NCBI GenBank assembly: GCA_002189105.1
Contig: NIOB01000001.1
Span: 62,001 to 126,000, forward strand
DNA length: 64,000 nucleotides
DNA from: Saccharibacillus soli
GTDB taxonomy: Bacteria; Bacillota; Bacilli; Paenibacillales; Paenibacillaceae
Direction of reading: 5' to 3'
The notes under the pieces were generated by a model, which saw only the letters and a program-made list of their open reading frames with translations, did not search any database and was not told the origin of the DNA. This document shows positions 1 through 8,463 of the stretch, in pieces. Each line of letters starts with the position of its first letter. Position 1 is the first letter of the stretch. Position numbers and translations under genes: made by a program.

Positions 1-37
1 CCTTTGGGAGAATGTCGGACTTCGGAAGACCGCACTT

Positions 38-65
38 TTGCATTGATTCAGTTCATTCCTATGAT
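38..65 (+). promoter_or_regulatory. Putative sigma-A promoter of the polysaccharide deacetylase gene
   Basis: TTGCAT and TATGAT are separated by 16 bp, about 95 bp ahead of the preferred start codon. The -10 matches 5 of 6 consensus bases; the -35 is weak. Confidence 0.4.
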
Positions 66-159
66 AAAATAAAGTGATGACGGCGAGCAATAGAAGTTGC
101 AGGAAGCTTCTTGGACTTTTACGGCTTGTACGGCCAATATAGAGAAACGGAGAGCGGAA

Positions 160-1605
160 ATGGAAACCACCTTGCTGATATGGCTATTTTACTTATCCTC
201 CTTCTACGCGTTCATTCCGGGGTTGATTAGCCGGATCTTTGGATTTCGGGCTTTTCGTAAAGGGAAAAGCGAAACGGAATTTGCGCTCACCTTTGATGAC
301 GGACCCGATCCACGTTATACGGCGCAGCTGCTCGATCTGCTTCAACGCTACGATGCAAAAGCGACGTTTTTTGTCGTGGGTTCCCATGCTGTTCAACATC
401 CCGATCTGCTCAAGCGGATGCGGGCTGAAGGTCATGCCATTGGCATCCACAACTATGTACACCGAGCGAACTGGTTGATGTGGCCGGGATCGGTTCGCAA
501 GCAGGTGAATCGAACCAATGCGGTCATCGAAAATGTCACCGGCCAGCGGGCCACCTACTATCGACCGCCCTGGGGAATTGTGAATCTGTTCGATCTGGTG
601 GGGCGGCATGAGCTGAAGCTGGTGCTGTGGTCGGGCATTTTTGGTGACTGGCGCAAGCGTCTTGGCGAAGAGCGGCTGCTGAAGCGCATGCGGCGCAAGA
701 TGCGCGGCGGCGAAGTGCTGGTGCTGCACGACTGCGGCACAACGCTGGGAGCCAACGATGAAGCGCCGGAGAATATGCTGCGTGCACTTGAACGTTTTCT
801 GACCGAAGCTTATGCGAAGGGACTGAGAAGCGTGACCATTGAGAAGCTCATGGATTCTACCCAGCAGGCCAGCAAAGTCCAAACGAAAAAGTCAGGTCGC
901 ACTTTATCGCCAATGAAGCGGATTCTGGTACAGGGGTGGCTTCTGTACGAGAAAGCGTTCAAGCTGATCTTCCGGCTTCAGGAGGCGCAGGACGCTCCTT
1001 TTTATCATTTTCGCAAAGTCCGTTATTCCGGCAAGCCCCTTCAGTTGGAAAACGGGGAGCAGTTAAAAAAAGGCGATCCGGTACTGGAGCTGCATTTCGA
1101 TAACAGAATGCTATTCGAGATGAGCAGCCGCTCACGCTCTGCGATGCAGACGGCGATCTTGATGGTGCGCGAGACAGAACGCAGTCTACCCAAGATTGCG
1201 GAATATGTACGTCAGGATGCGGATTTGCGCGAGGCCAAAGGTCTATATGGGGTCAGCATGATTAACCGTGGACCTCAACAGTTTGGATTCCAGGTGCTGG
1301 ATCTTCCAGAAGGACTATTTGCGCGTATGACCCGTTTATACTTGAAGGTGCTGCTCAGTGTGCTGCATCCTTCGGGAACCGCGCGTCTGGGCGAGCAGTC
1401 CGAACTGCTGGTACCCAAGGTTATGTTTATGCCTATGGAGGTCCTGCTCACCCGAGATTTCAAGGATCACAAGCGTGAGAAGCGCCGCAAGTCCGGAGGA
1501 GTAGATTCTGCTCAAACATCCAAAGGTTCATCTCTTGTGGGTGGCCAGGAGACTTCCGGAGAGACGGTCATTGTCGAAGGCGAAGCTGCCAGCGCGGTGA
1601 CCTAA
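160..1605 (+). CDS. Polysaccharide deacetylase with YkoP-like C-terminal domain
   Basis: Predicted membrane-anchored carbohydrate esterase (NodB/CE4 fold) that would remove N-acetyl groups from a cell-surface polysaccharide such as peptidoglycan. An N-terminal hydrophobic segment (first ~25 residues) suggests a signal anchor. NodB motifs are present in order: TFDDGPD (residues about 44-50), a metal-binding HNYVH, RPPWG and LVLHDCG. The last ~210 residues resemble the domain that follows the deacetylase in Bacillus YkoP-type proteins, and end in a Ser/Gly-rich tail. The frame also opens at a TTG at position 97, but the ATG at 160 has a purine-rich Shine-Dalgarno (CGGAG) at proper spacing and places the hydrophobic segment at the N-terminus. 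It is single-gene and convergent with ilvD. The substrate cannot be read from the sequence. Confidence 0.85.
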   Translation: METTLLIWLFYLSSFYAFIPGLISRIFGFRAFRKGKSETEFALTFDDGPDPRYTAQLLDLLQRYDAKATFFVVGSHAVQHPDLLKRMRAEGHAIGIHNYVHRANWLMWPGSVRKQVNRTNAVIENVTGQRATYYRPPWGIVNLFDLVGRHELKLVLWSGIFGDWRKRLGEERLLKRMRRKMRGGEVLVLHDCGTTLGANDEAPENMLRALERFLTEAYAKGLRSVTIEKLMDSTQQASKVQTKKSGRTLSPMKRILVQGWLLYEKAFKLIFRLQEAQDAPFYHFRKVRYSGKPLQLENGEQLKKGDPVLELHFDNRMLFEMSSRSRSAMQTAILMVRETERSLPKIAEYVRQDADLREAKGLYGVSMINRGPQQFGFQVLDLPEGLFARMTRLYLKVLLSVLHPSGTARLGEQSELLVPKVMFMPMEVLLTRDFKDHKREKRRKSGGVDSAQTSKGSSLVGGQETSGETVIVEGEAASAVT

Positions 1606-1666
1606 ACGAGGAACTTCTCATTCTCTATCACTTCCATCCCTGTGCCCCACCAGATGCAGGACAAAA

Positions 1667-1698
1667 AACAAGCCCGGAGATTTCTCTCCGGGCTTGTT
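1667..1698 (-). terminator. Rho-independent terminator of ilvD
   Basis: A perfect 14-bp stem (1667-1680 with 1685-1698) encloses a 4-nt loop. A run of As on its left side gives a U-tract for minus-strand transcription. Confidence 0.85.
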
Positions 1699-1734
1699 TG
1701 CCGTATACGGAGCATGCGCGGCGTATCGGACACA

Positions 1735-3420
1735 TTAGATTTTCATGATACCGCCCATGCTGGCGTTGGTGACCAGCTTGGAATAGCGGGCGAGGTAGCC
1801 GGTCTTGACCTTAGGTTCAAAGCCTTTCCAGTTGGCACGGCGGGCCGCAAATTCTTCATCGCTAATCTCCAGTTGGATCGTGCGGTTGTTCAGGTCGAGT
1901 TCGATCATATCGCCCTCTTCAACAAACGCAATCGGTCCGCCTTCAGCCGCTTCCGGCGAGATGTGACCGATGCTGATTCCGCGGGATGCGCCCGAGAAGC
2001 GTCCATCGGTAATCAAGCCGACTTTGGCGCCGAGGCCCATACCGACGATCTGCGAAGTCGGAGCCAGCATTTCCGGCATCCCCGGTCCGCCTTTTGGTCC
2101 TTCATAGCGAATCACGACAACATGGCCTTCCTTGATCTGGCCTTTGGCGATACCTTCCAGTGCTTCTTCCTGGGAATCGAAGCAGATGGCTGGACCTCTG
2201 TGGTAGCCGCCAACCGAAGGATCGACTGCGCCAACCTTGATGATTGCCCCTTCCGGAGCCAGGTTGCCGAACAGGACGGCCAGACCGCCGCGCTCGGAGT
2301 GAGGGTTGTCGATTCGGTGGATAACTTCAGTGTTTTGGATTTCCTGGCCTTCGACGTTCTCACGGATTGTCTTGCCCGTTACCGTGATGCGGTCGGCATG
2401 CAGGGCGCCCGGTTTCTTGAGCAGTTCGTTCAGCACGGCGCTGACACCGCCTGCGTTATGCACATCTTCGATGTGCCAGTCCGAGGCTGGAGCAAGCTTC
2501 GCCAGGTGAGGAACGCGGTTCGCCACTTCGTTGATGCGTTCGATTGGATATTCGATACCCGCTTCTTGAGCCAGTGCCAGTGTATGCAGAACCGTATTGG
2601 TCGAACCGCCCATCGCCATATCCAGCGCGAAGGCATTGTCGATCGCTTCAACCGTTACGATGTCACGCGGCTTGAGATCAAGCTTGATGAGTTCCATCAG
2701 TTGGGTTGCGGATTGACGCACAAAATCACGGCGTTCCGGAGCGACTGCAAGAATGGTGCCGTTGCCCGGCATAGCCAGTCCCAGCGCTTCAGCCAGGCAG
2801 TTCATGGAGTTGGCGGTGAACATTCCCGAACAAGATCCGCATGTCGGACAGCCGAATTGTTCCAGCTCCAGCAGCGTCTGGTCGTCGATCTTGCCGACCT
2901 GGTGAGCACCAACGCCTTCAAATACGGATGTGAGGGAGATGGAACGACCGTTTTTGTCCTTGCCGGCTTTCATTGGGCCGCCGCTGACGAATACGGTTGG
3001 AATGTTGACGCGCAGCGCCCCCATGAGCATCCCTGGTGTAATCTTGTCGCAGTTCGGGATGCAGACCATGCCATCGAACCAGTGCGCCGAGACTACCGTT
3101 TCCAGCGAGTCGGCGATGATCTCACGGCTTGGCAGGGAATACCGCATGCCAATATGACCCATGGCGATGCCGTCATCGACACCAATCGTGTTAAATTCAA
3201 ACGGTACGCCACCGGCTTCGCGGATCGCTTCCTTCACGATCTTGCCGAATTCCTGTAGGTGAACGTGACCAGGCACAATATCGATGTAAGAGTTGCAGAC
3301 CGCGATAAACGGTTTGCCGAAATCTTCTTCTTTGACTCCGGCTGCACGCAGCAGGCTGCGGTGTGGTGCGCGGTCGAATCCTTTTTTAATCATATCGGAA
3401 CGCATTTTCTTCGGTGCCAT
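1735..3420 (-). CDS. ilvD: Dihydroxy-acid dehydratase
   Basis: Converts 2,3-dihydroxy-3-methylvalerate and 2,3-dihydroxyisovalerate to the 2-keto acids in isoleucine/valine synthesis; a cytosolic iron-sulfur enzyme. At 561 residues it has the family's usual length. The [11 protein letters not shown] motif near residue 42, the cluster-binding [20 protein letters not shown] region and the C-terminal [11 protein letters not shown] motif are all present. The ATG at 3420 is preceded on the minus strand by a G-rich Shine-Dalgarno (CCTGGGGGG). It stands alone: no other ilv/leu gene is nearby, and I saw no T-box or leader peptide in the upstream gap. Confidence 0.97.
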   Translation of the reverse strand: MAPKKMRSDMIKKGFDRAPHRSLLRAAGVKEEDFGKPFIAVCNSYIDIVPGHVHLQEFGKIVKEAIREAGGVPFEFNTIGVDDGIAMGHIGMRYSLPSREIIADSLETVVSAHWFDGMVCIPNCDKITPGMLMGALRVNIPTVFVSGGPMKAGKDKNGRSISLTSVFEGVGAHQVGKIDDQTLLELEQFGCPTCGSCSGMFTANSMNCLAEALGLAMPGNGTILAVAPERRDFVRQSATQLMELIKLDLKPRDIVTVEAIDNAFALDMAMGGSTNTVLHTLALAQEAGIEYPIERINEVANRVPHLAKLAPASDWHIEDVHNAGGVSAVLNELLKKPGALHADRITVTGKTIRENVEGQEIQNTEVIHRIDNPHSERGGLAVLFGNLAPEGAIIKVGAVDPSVGGYHRGPAICFDSQEEALEGIAKGQIKEGHVVVIRYEGPKGGPGMPEMLAPTSQIVGMGLGAKVGLITDGRFSGASRGISIGHISPEAAEGGPIAFVEEGDMIELDLNNRTIQLEISDEEFAARRANWKGFEPKVKTGYLARYSKLVTNASMGGIMKI

Positions 3421-3637
3421 GATGACTCTTCCCCCCAGGACAAATGAATTAAAAGGTTTGCTTTAGCGCGGTTAACGAGCAAAGCGAGTATTTAAGACAA
3501 AGAACCAACAAAAAATAAAGAGTAGACACTAAATTTCTAAACAGTCTAACACAAGCCGTTACTTTTTTCTAGTAAAGTCGGAAAAATGGTGGAGGTTCAG
3601 GGGGAGAGGAGGGATTGGACATGAAAAAGCGCACCTA
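3421..3637. other. Intergenic region, ilvD upstream side
   Basis: AT-rich gap between ilvD and the KGG-repeat gene terminator. It must hold the ilvD promoter, but I could not assign convincing -35/-10 boxes and found no riboswitch-like structure. Confidence 0.4.
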
Positions 3638-3684
3638 AGCGAAGGGGCCGAATACGCTCAAAAAGGCGTGTCGGCTCCTTCGCT
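3638..3684 (-). terminator. Long hairpin downstream of the KGG-repeat gene
   Basis: AGCGAAGG...CCTTCGCT outer arms continue into a nearly complete ~20-bp stem. On the minus strand a short T-run follows only after about 9 nt, so it may be a weak terminator or an mRNA 3'-protecting hairpin. Confidence 0.5.
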
Positions 3685-3737
3685 TGGCGCGCGCGATGGA
3701 AACGGACGCAGATTGGAAAATCTTTGCGGCAGCAGGA

Positions 3738-3989
3738 TTACTTCTGACCGCCTTTACGTCCGATTTCTCGATAAAAGTCTTTGTCGTGAGAGTTGGAAGT
3801 GGCTTCTCCGCCCTTGCGACCAATCTCTTGGTAGAACTCACGGCTGTGCGATTTGGCTGTCGCTTTGCCGCCCTTGCGGCCAATCTCTTGGTAAAATTCC
3901 CGACTGTGTTTTTTTGCTGTAGCTTCGCCGCCCAGACGTCCGGCCTCTTCGCGACTCATCTTCTTGTTGCTCGACTGACTGTTTGCCAT
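3738..3989 (-). CDS. KGG-repeat general stress-type protein
   Basis: Small (83 aa), highly charged, glycine-rich protein made of consecutive ~20-residue KGG repeats: EAGRLGGEATAKKHSREFYQ, EIGRKGGKATAKSHSREFYQ, EIGRKGGEATSNSHDKDFYR, then a final EIGRKGGQK. This repeat is typical of GsiB-like/con-10 stress proteins, which are hydrophilic and thought to protect cells during desiccation or nutrient stress; no enzyme activity is expected. The frame can open at a GTG at 3998, but that codon overlaps the GAGGAG Shine-Dalgarno, so the ATG at 3989 is preferred. The repeats are visible at DNA level too, and copy number may vary between strains. Monocistronic. Confidence 0.85.
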   Translation of the reverse strand: MANSQSSNKKMSREEAGRLGGEATAKKHSREFYQEIGRKGGKATAKSHSREFYQEIGRKGGEATSNSHDKDFYREIGRKGGQK

Positions 3990-4366
3990 CTCAATCACTC
4001 CTCAGTAGTTGTTATTGCCGCGTGCACCATCTATTTACCACCGCATTTTTCCAATGAAACGCCGAGCAAGCACAAAAAACCCCCACTTTCACAGGTTTTC
4101 TTTCCAAATCCTTGCAACTATGCGGGTTAGAAAGCTTTTTGCTTTTTCGTAAATTTTTATTTGCACAAGGCGTTTGAAGGCGTAAATATGCTTTTTCTGT
4201 CCGAAAAGATTCCAAACTCAGCAGAAAGATCGAAGATTGTTCGCAGGGAAGCTGGTAATTCCTTGTACGCGTCCATTGTGGAGGAAGTCTTTGCCGGGCG
4301 ATGGGCGTTTCTTTATAATGGGACGGGGAAAGTGATCGTTAGACCCTATCGAAGGAGGAAGTTGTG
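3990..4366. other. Intergenic region between divergent genes
   Basis: Gap of about 375 bp that must carry the promoters of the KGG-repeat gene (minus) and the hydrolase gene (plus). A short open frame (4161-4367) lacks a ribosome binding site and any recognisable sequence, and I do not regard it as a gene. No clear sigma-B or sigma-A boxes could be assigned. Confidence 0.4.
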
Positions 4367-5221
4367 ATGTTAACAGGAGCAAGATCACCCATTCGGCCGT
4401 TCGAGAGCGGAAGGCGGAGAGGACGAAGTGGTGGAAGCGGAGAAAAGCCGCGCCGCAGAGGACGTCTCATTCTGCTGATCGCGTTGGCGGTGCTTTTGGT
4501 GATTCTGGCCGTGGCCATCTATTACGTAAGCACGCCTTACAAGCCGTCTGCCGAAGCTACAGCGGCGATGAAGGGAGATGCGAGCGTAGTGGTCTCGCAG
4601 ACCGATGACTGGATTGAGTTTGAGCCGCTTGCAGCTGCCGGTACAGCAGGAGCGATGAAGCAGCCTGGCGTGATCTTCTATCCGGGTGCACGTGTACAGC
4701 CCGAAGCCTATGCGGCGTTTGCCCATGAACTGGCGGCGAAGGGGCGGCATGTCTTTGTGCTCAAGATGCCGTTCAATTTTGCCTTCTTGGGACAAAATAA
4801 AGCGGAGTCTGTATGCGACAAATATCCAAAAGAATCTTTTGTGCTTGGCGGTCACTCGCTGGGCGGGCCTTTTGCCGCACGATTTGTCGCGGAGAACCCG
4901 GATCAAGCCAAAGGCATCTTCTTCCTGGCTTCGTATGCGGAAGGCAAGGGCGATCTAAGCGGAACCAAGCTTCCCGCTCTGTCCATTACGGCTTCAAACG
5001 ACCAGATCTTAAACCGGGAAAGCTATGAAAAAGGACGTGCCTATCTGCCCAAAAATGCTCAATATACTGTAATTGAGGGCGGGAACCACGGACAGTTTGG
5101 CAGCTATGGTCAGCAGGAGAAAGATGGTAAAGCGACAATATCCGGAGCCGATCAGCGCAAGCAGGTCGTGACTTTGCTCTCGGCCTGGCTGGATGATATT
5201 TCGGCGGCTTCCGGGAAGTAG
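4367..5221 (+). CDS. Membrane-anchored alpha/beta hydrolase
   Basis: Alpha/beta-hydrolase fold protein with one N-terminal transmembrane anchor (about residues 31-53) after an Arg/Gly-rich cytoplasmic stretch, so the catalytic domain probably faces outward. The nucleophile elbow GGHSLGG lies mid-protein, the acid is likely in TASNDQIL, and the base is the His of EGGNHGQFG. The pattern matches the dienelactone-hydrolase-like 'alpha/beta hydrolase family 5' group of Bacillota; the substrate is unknown. The ATG at 4367 follows an AGGAGG box with 8-nt spacing; an in-frame GTG three bases earlier is less likely. The next gene starts 59 bp downstream on the same strand, and co-transcription is plausible. 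Confidence 0.8.
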   Translation: MLTGARSPIRPFESGRRRGRSGGSGEKPRRRGRLILLIALAVLLVILAVAIYYVSTPYKPSAEATAAMKGDASVVVSQTDDWIEFEPLAAAGTAGAMKQPGVIFYPGARVQPEAYAAFAHELAAKGRHVFVLKMPFNFAFLGQNKAESVCDKYPKESFVLGGHSLGGPFAARFVAENPDQAKGIFFLASYAEGKGDLSGTKLPALSITASNDQILNRESYEKGRAYLPKNAQYTVIEGGNHGQFGSYGQQEKDGKATISGADQRKQVVTLLSAWLDDISAASGK

Positions 5222-5280
5222 GTGCTCTGCAAGGATGCAGGCGAGAACGGGATTTTATCGCAAAAAGGAGGCTGCCTGTC

Positions 5281-6084
5281 ATGCCAAACCTAGAGATCGA
5301 GGGTCAGTCTTATCCATGCGAAGCTATCGTCTTCGATAAGGATGGAACTCTGTTCGATTTTATGGAACTGTGGGGAGCCTGGGCGGATGAACTTCGCTGC
5401 CAGCTGGAAGGAGAGCTGGCCAAGCTTGGGGGCAGCTGGACCGCTGGGGTCGAGCTGGCCCTGGGGGTCAAGTGCGGAGTCAACGGAGCCATCGTTGACT
5501 ATGATCGCGCCGGGCCGCTGGCGCTGGCGTCCGTCGAAGAGATGACGGGCGCTCTCGCCTGGCAGCTCTATGCAGCCGGGCTGCCCTGGCATCAGAGCGT
5601 AGACGCGGTGCGCCGCTGTGCGCGCGCCGCGGAGGAGCGGCATGGCGGCGTGCGGCACATCAGGCCGCTGCCAGGTCTTGTGCGCCTGCTGGAAGAGGCG
5701 CACGGCGCAGGCATCCGGCTTGCGGTGGCAACGTCGGACACGACGGCGTCCGCCCAGGAGCATCTGCGCCTGGCCGGGCTGGACGGCCTGTTCACGGCCG
5801 TCTGCGGTCGTGATCTCGTGCGCGAAGGCAAGCCCGCGCCGGATCTCGCACTAGAAGCCTGCCGCCGGTTGGGCGTCCGGCCGGCAAACACGATCGTGAT
5901 CGGCGACGGCGGCGCCGATCTGGAGATGGCGCGGCGGGCAGGAGCCGCGCTTGCCATTGGCCTCGCGCCGGGCGGCGGACCGCGCGGGCACTTGGCCGCT
6001 GCCGATAAGATCATCGGCAGCTATGACGAACTGCGTATCGTGCCCGGACGGGGGAACCCGTTGAGAACCACGGATTTCCCCTAG
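5281..6084 (+). CDS. HAD-family hydrolase (phosphoglycolate phosphatase-like)
   Basis: Haloacid-dehalogenase superfamily phosphatase of 267 residues. Motif I is DKDGT (about residues 19-23, nucleophile Asp), motif II is the TS in AVATSDTT, motif III is the Lys of EGKPAPD, and motif IV is IGDGGADLEMA. A helical cap domain lies between motifs I and II, as in phosphoglycolate phosphatase-type enzymes; the substrate cannot be fixed. The ATG has an AAGGAGG box. The second half of the gene (about 5570-6060) is visibly more GC-rich than its surroundings without loss of frame or motifs. Follows the alpha/beta hydrolase gene by 59 bp. Confidence 0.85.
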   Translation: MPNLEIEGQSYPCEAIVFDKDGTLFDFMELWGAWADELRCQLEGELAKLGGSWTAGVELALGVKCGVNGAIVDYDRAGPLALASVEEMTGALAWQLYAAGLPWHQSVDAVRRCARAAEERHGGVRHIRPLPGLVRLLEEAHGAGIRLAVATSDTTASAQEHLRLAGLDGLFTAVCGRDLVREGKPAPDLALEACRRLGVRPANTIVIGDGGADLEMARRAGAALAIGLAPGGGPRGHLAAADKIIGSYDELRIVPGRGNPLRTTDFP

Positions 6085-6145
6085 AACGAAGCTTCCCTTC
6101 AGCGATCCATGGTGATTGACAGGGAATCGCTCCATGAATCAGCCC

Positions 6146-6169
6146 GTTTTGTACGGATCTAATGGGTAT
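6146..6169 (+). promoter_or_regulatory. Sigma-B-like promoter candidate upstream of the Sir2 gene
   Basis: GTTTTG, 12 bp, GGGTAT resembles the sigma-B consensus GTTTAA-N12-15-GGGTAT at 10 of 12 positions. It lies in the 298-bp gap before the Sir2 gene, about 215 bp from the start codon. Whether this organism has sigma-B is unknown, and a chance match is possible. Confidence 0.25.
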
Positions 6170-6334
6170 GTGTCCACTGGATATGGATCTAGGTTTAGAC
6201 GATTCAATTCACGCGGATTCACATGTTACCGATTTGCGTTGCAGCGATCTACGTTGTATCGATTTTGCACTCACCAAGTTATATTTTTTCGAGCCGTATG
6301 ACACGGTTCTACATGCCACTCCCACACGATCAAC

Positions 6335-6355
6335 TCCCGTCGCAACTTGCGGGAG
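6335..6355 (+). other. Small stem-loop in the Sir2 leader
   Basis: CTCCCG...CGGGAG hairpin with a ~9-nt loop shortly before the AAGGAGGA ribosome binding site. There is no T-run, so it is not a terminator; it could affect mRNA stability or translation. Confidence 0.3.
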
Positions 6356-6382
6356 AATCTCTCAAGCGAAGGAGGAACGATT

Positions 6383-7135
6383 ATGGCAAAAGATCATGCC
6401 GAGCAGTTGGCGGAGTGGATCAAGTCAGCCGACCGCATTGTTTTTTTTGGAGGAGCAGGTACATCAACAGAAAGCGGAATTCCCGATTTCCGGTCGGCAG
6501 GCGGTCTGTACGAACAGGAGCAGGATGAATTTCCTTATTCGCCGGAAGACATGCTGAGTCGGGACTTTTTTTACCAGCAGCCCGAGATGTTTTATCAATT
6601 CTATCGCCGGAAGATGCTGTACCCGGATGCCCAGCCCAACGCGATGCATCTGCTGCTTGCGGACTTGGAACGTCAGGGCAAGCTAAATGCCGTCATTACC
6701 CAGAATATCGATGGCCTGCATCAGAAGGCGGGCAGCCGCCGCGTACTTGAAGTTCACGGTTCGGTACTGCGCAATACATGCACGGAATGTGGCGCTCATT
6801 ATGGCCTGGAAGTTGTGACCGAGAGCGAAGGGATTCCGCGATGCCTCGTCTGTGGAGGAGCCATCAAGCCGGATGTCGTGCTGTATGGTGAGATGCTGGA
6901 TACTTCTGTGCTGGAAGCGGCCGTGGAGGCGGTGCTGGAAGCTGATCTGATGCTGGTGGGCGGCACGTCGCTTACCGTTCAGCCTGCGGCCAGTCTGGTC
7001 GGGATGTTTGAAGGCGGACGCCTGGCACTGCTGAATCGCACCCCAACGCCTTATGACCGTCAAGCCGATCTGCTGGTCACCGAATCCATGGGAGCCGTTG
7101 CGGAGCGGATTCGTCAGCTATTGGGTCTGGTCTAA
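6383..7135 (+). CDS. cobB: NAD-dependent protein deacylase, Sir2 family
   Basis: Sirtuin that removes acyl groups from lysine side chains with consumption of NAD+; cytosolic. The 250-residue protein has the NAD-binding GAGTSTESGIPDFRS (about residues 24-38), TQNIDGLHQKAG, the catalytic His in EVHGS, zinc ligands in CTECG and CLVCGG, and PDVVLYGE. The reading frame extends upstream to 6347, but the ATG at 6383 follows an AAGGAGGA box at ideal spacing. The B. subtilis counterpart is SrtN. It stands alone between the HAD and aldo/keto reductase genes. Confidence 0.93.
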   Translation: MAKDHAEQLAEWIKSADRIVFFGGAGTSTESGIPDFRSAGGLYEQEQDEFPYSPEDMLSRDFFYQQPEMFYQFYRRKMLYPDAQPNAMHLLLADLERQGKLNAVITQNIDGLHQKAGSRRVLEVHGSVLRNTCTECGAHYGLEVVTESEGIPRCLVCGGAIKPDVVLYGEMLDTSVLEAAVEAVLEADLMLVGGTSLTVQPAASLVGMFEGGRLALLNRTPTPYDRQADLLVTESMGAVAERIRQLLGLV

Positions 7136-7245
7136 CCGGTCATCTGTTCAATTAGGGTCCAAAAAACATGTAATCGTTTTCTTGCTAATCGGCAACCCCA
7201 GCGCTAAGATGGAAGCAAGCTTGAAACGAAAGGATGGAGACAGCA

Positions 7246-8250
7246 ATGGAATACAAGGCAAGCGAAGAACGCTATGACCAGATGAAGTACAACCGCAGCG
7301 GGCGCTCGGGACTGAAACTTCCGGCCGTATCGCTCGGATTATGGCATAATTTCGGCGGCGTAGATGCCTACGAAAACGGTCGGAGCATTGTACGCCGTGC
7401 CTTTGATCTCGGCATTACACATTTCGATCTGGCGAACAATTACGGTCCTCCGCCCGGATCGGCTGAAGAGATGTTCGGCCGTATGCTGGCGACGGATCTC
7501 AAGGCTTACCGCGACGAATTGGTCGTCTCAACCAAAGCCGGTTACTACATGTGGCCTGGCCCGTACGGCGAATGGGGTTCGCGCAAATATTTGGTCTCCA
7601 GTCTCGATCAGAGTCTCAAGCGTCTAGGCCTGGATTATGTGGACATTTTTTATCATCATCGCCCGGACCCGGATACACCGCTTGAAGAGACGATGGCCGC
7701 CCTTGACCATATCGTACGTTCCGGCAAGGCGCTGTACATAGGCGTATCCAACTATTCGGCGGAGCAGACCCGTGAAGCGATTGCGATTCTCAAGGATCTT
7801 GGCACGCCGCTGACCATCCACCAGCCGAGCTATTCGATGATGAACCGCTGGATCGAACATGGTCTTCAGGATGTCCTCACCGAGAACGGTGTCGGCAGCA
7901 TCGCCTTCAGCCCACTGGCTCAGGGACTGCTGACCAACAAATACCTGAATGGTATCCCGGAAGACTCACGGGCCGCCAGCAATTCTCCCTTCCTGAATCA
8001 GAATCAGATTACACCGGAAGCGATGCGTAAAGTTCGGGCGCTTAACCAGATGGCCGTGGCACGCGGGCAGAGCCTGGCTCAGTTTGCCCTCGCCTGGGTG
8101 CTGCGAGGGGAGCGAGTGACTTCCGTACTGATTGGCGCAAGCCGCGTCGGACAGATCGAGGAAAATATCGACACCTTGAAGCAGTTGGAGTTCTCCAGCG
8201 AAGAGTTGGAACGGATCGAGAAGATCCTGAAGACGGAGAACGAGCAGTAA
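7246..8250 (+). CDS. Aldo/keto reductase, YghZ-like
   Basis: NADPH-dependent aldo/keto reductase of the group containing E. coli YghZ (L-glyceraldehyde 3-phosphate reductase), a methylglyoxal-detoxification enzyme. The N-terminal KYNRSGRSGLKLPAVSLGLWHNFG signature, FDLANNYGPPPGSAEE (catalytic Asp and Tyr), VSTKAGYYMWPGPYGEWGS (catalytic Lys) and FYHHRPD (His) are visible. An in-frame ATG at 7234 exists, but the purine block GGATGGAG then overlaps it and serves better as ribosome binding site for 7246. The protein is 334 aa. A terminator follows 30-80 bp downstream. Confidence 0.88.
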   Translation: MEYKASEERYDQMKYNRSGRSGLKLPAVSLGLWHNFGGVDAYENGRSIVRRAFDLGITHFDLANNYGPPPGSAEEMFGRMLATDLKAYRDELVVSTKAGYYMWPGPYGEWGSRKYLVSSLDQSLKRLGLDYVDIFYHHRPDPDTPLEETMAALDHIVRSGKALYIGVSNYSAEQTREAIAILKDLGTPLTIHQPSYSMMNRWIEHGLQDVLTENGVGSIAFSPLAQGLLTNKYLNGIPEDSRAASNSPFLNQNQITPEAMRKVRALNQMAVARGQSLAQFALAWVLRGERVTSVLIGASRVGQIEENIDTLKQLEFSSEELERIEKILKTENEQ

Positions 8251-8283
8251 TCATTGGATTGCAGATGGATGGAAGCCAGAGTG

Positions 8284-8330
8284 AAAAAAGCTTTTGGTTC
8301 TGCGGATCGCCGCGGATCAAAAGCTTTTTT
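8284..8330. terminator. Bidirectional terminator between the aldo/keto reductase and AraC genes
   Basis: 13-bp arms AAAAAAGCTTTTG and CAAAAGCTTTTTT enclose a GC-rich loop, giving T-tracts on both strands between convergent genes. Confidence 0.85.
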
Positions 8331-8463
8331 GCTGCCCGTTTTCTTTTGTTCTCTTTTGCCCGATTTCAAAAGTAGGCCAGGCTGTGAAGGCTCATTCCCC
8401 GCTTCCCAGGTTCTGATACCGATTTTACGGTTTAGATAGAGAGGGACATTCGGCCATGGCCGA

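Noticed and set aside
1642-3258. 538-residue open frame antisense to ilvD
   Set aside because: It lies wholly opposite ilvD, has no ribosome binding site, and its translation shows no recognisable domain; it is explained by codon use of ilvD.
3738-3989. Regular DNA repeats that could suggest a CRISPR array
   Set aside because: The repeats are in-frame coding KGG repeats of about 60 bp with no unique spacers.
4161-4367. 68-residue frame before the alpha/beta hydrolase
   Set aside because: No ribosome binding site, no homology pattern, and it runs into the next gene's start; treated as leader.
6116-6557. Several short plus-strand frames ahead of and overlapping the Sir2 gene
   Set aside because: They overlap cobB in other frames and lack ribosome binding sites; no coherent protein features.
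7168-7183. cre-like sequence before the aldo/keto reductase gene
   Set aside because: ATGTAATCGTTTTCTT has two mismatches at conserved positions; not strong enough next to the two good cre sites.
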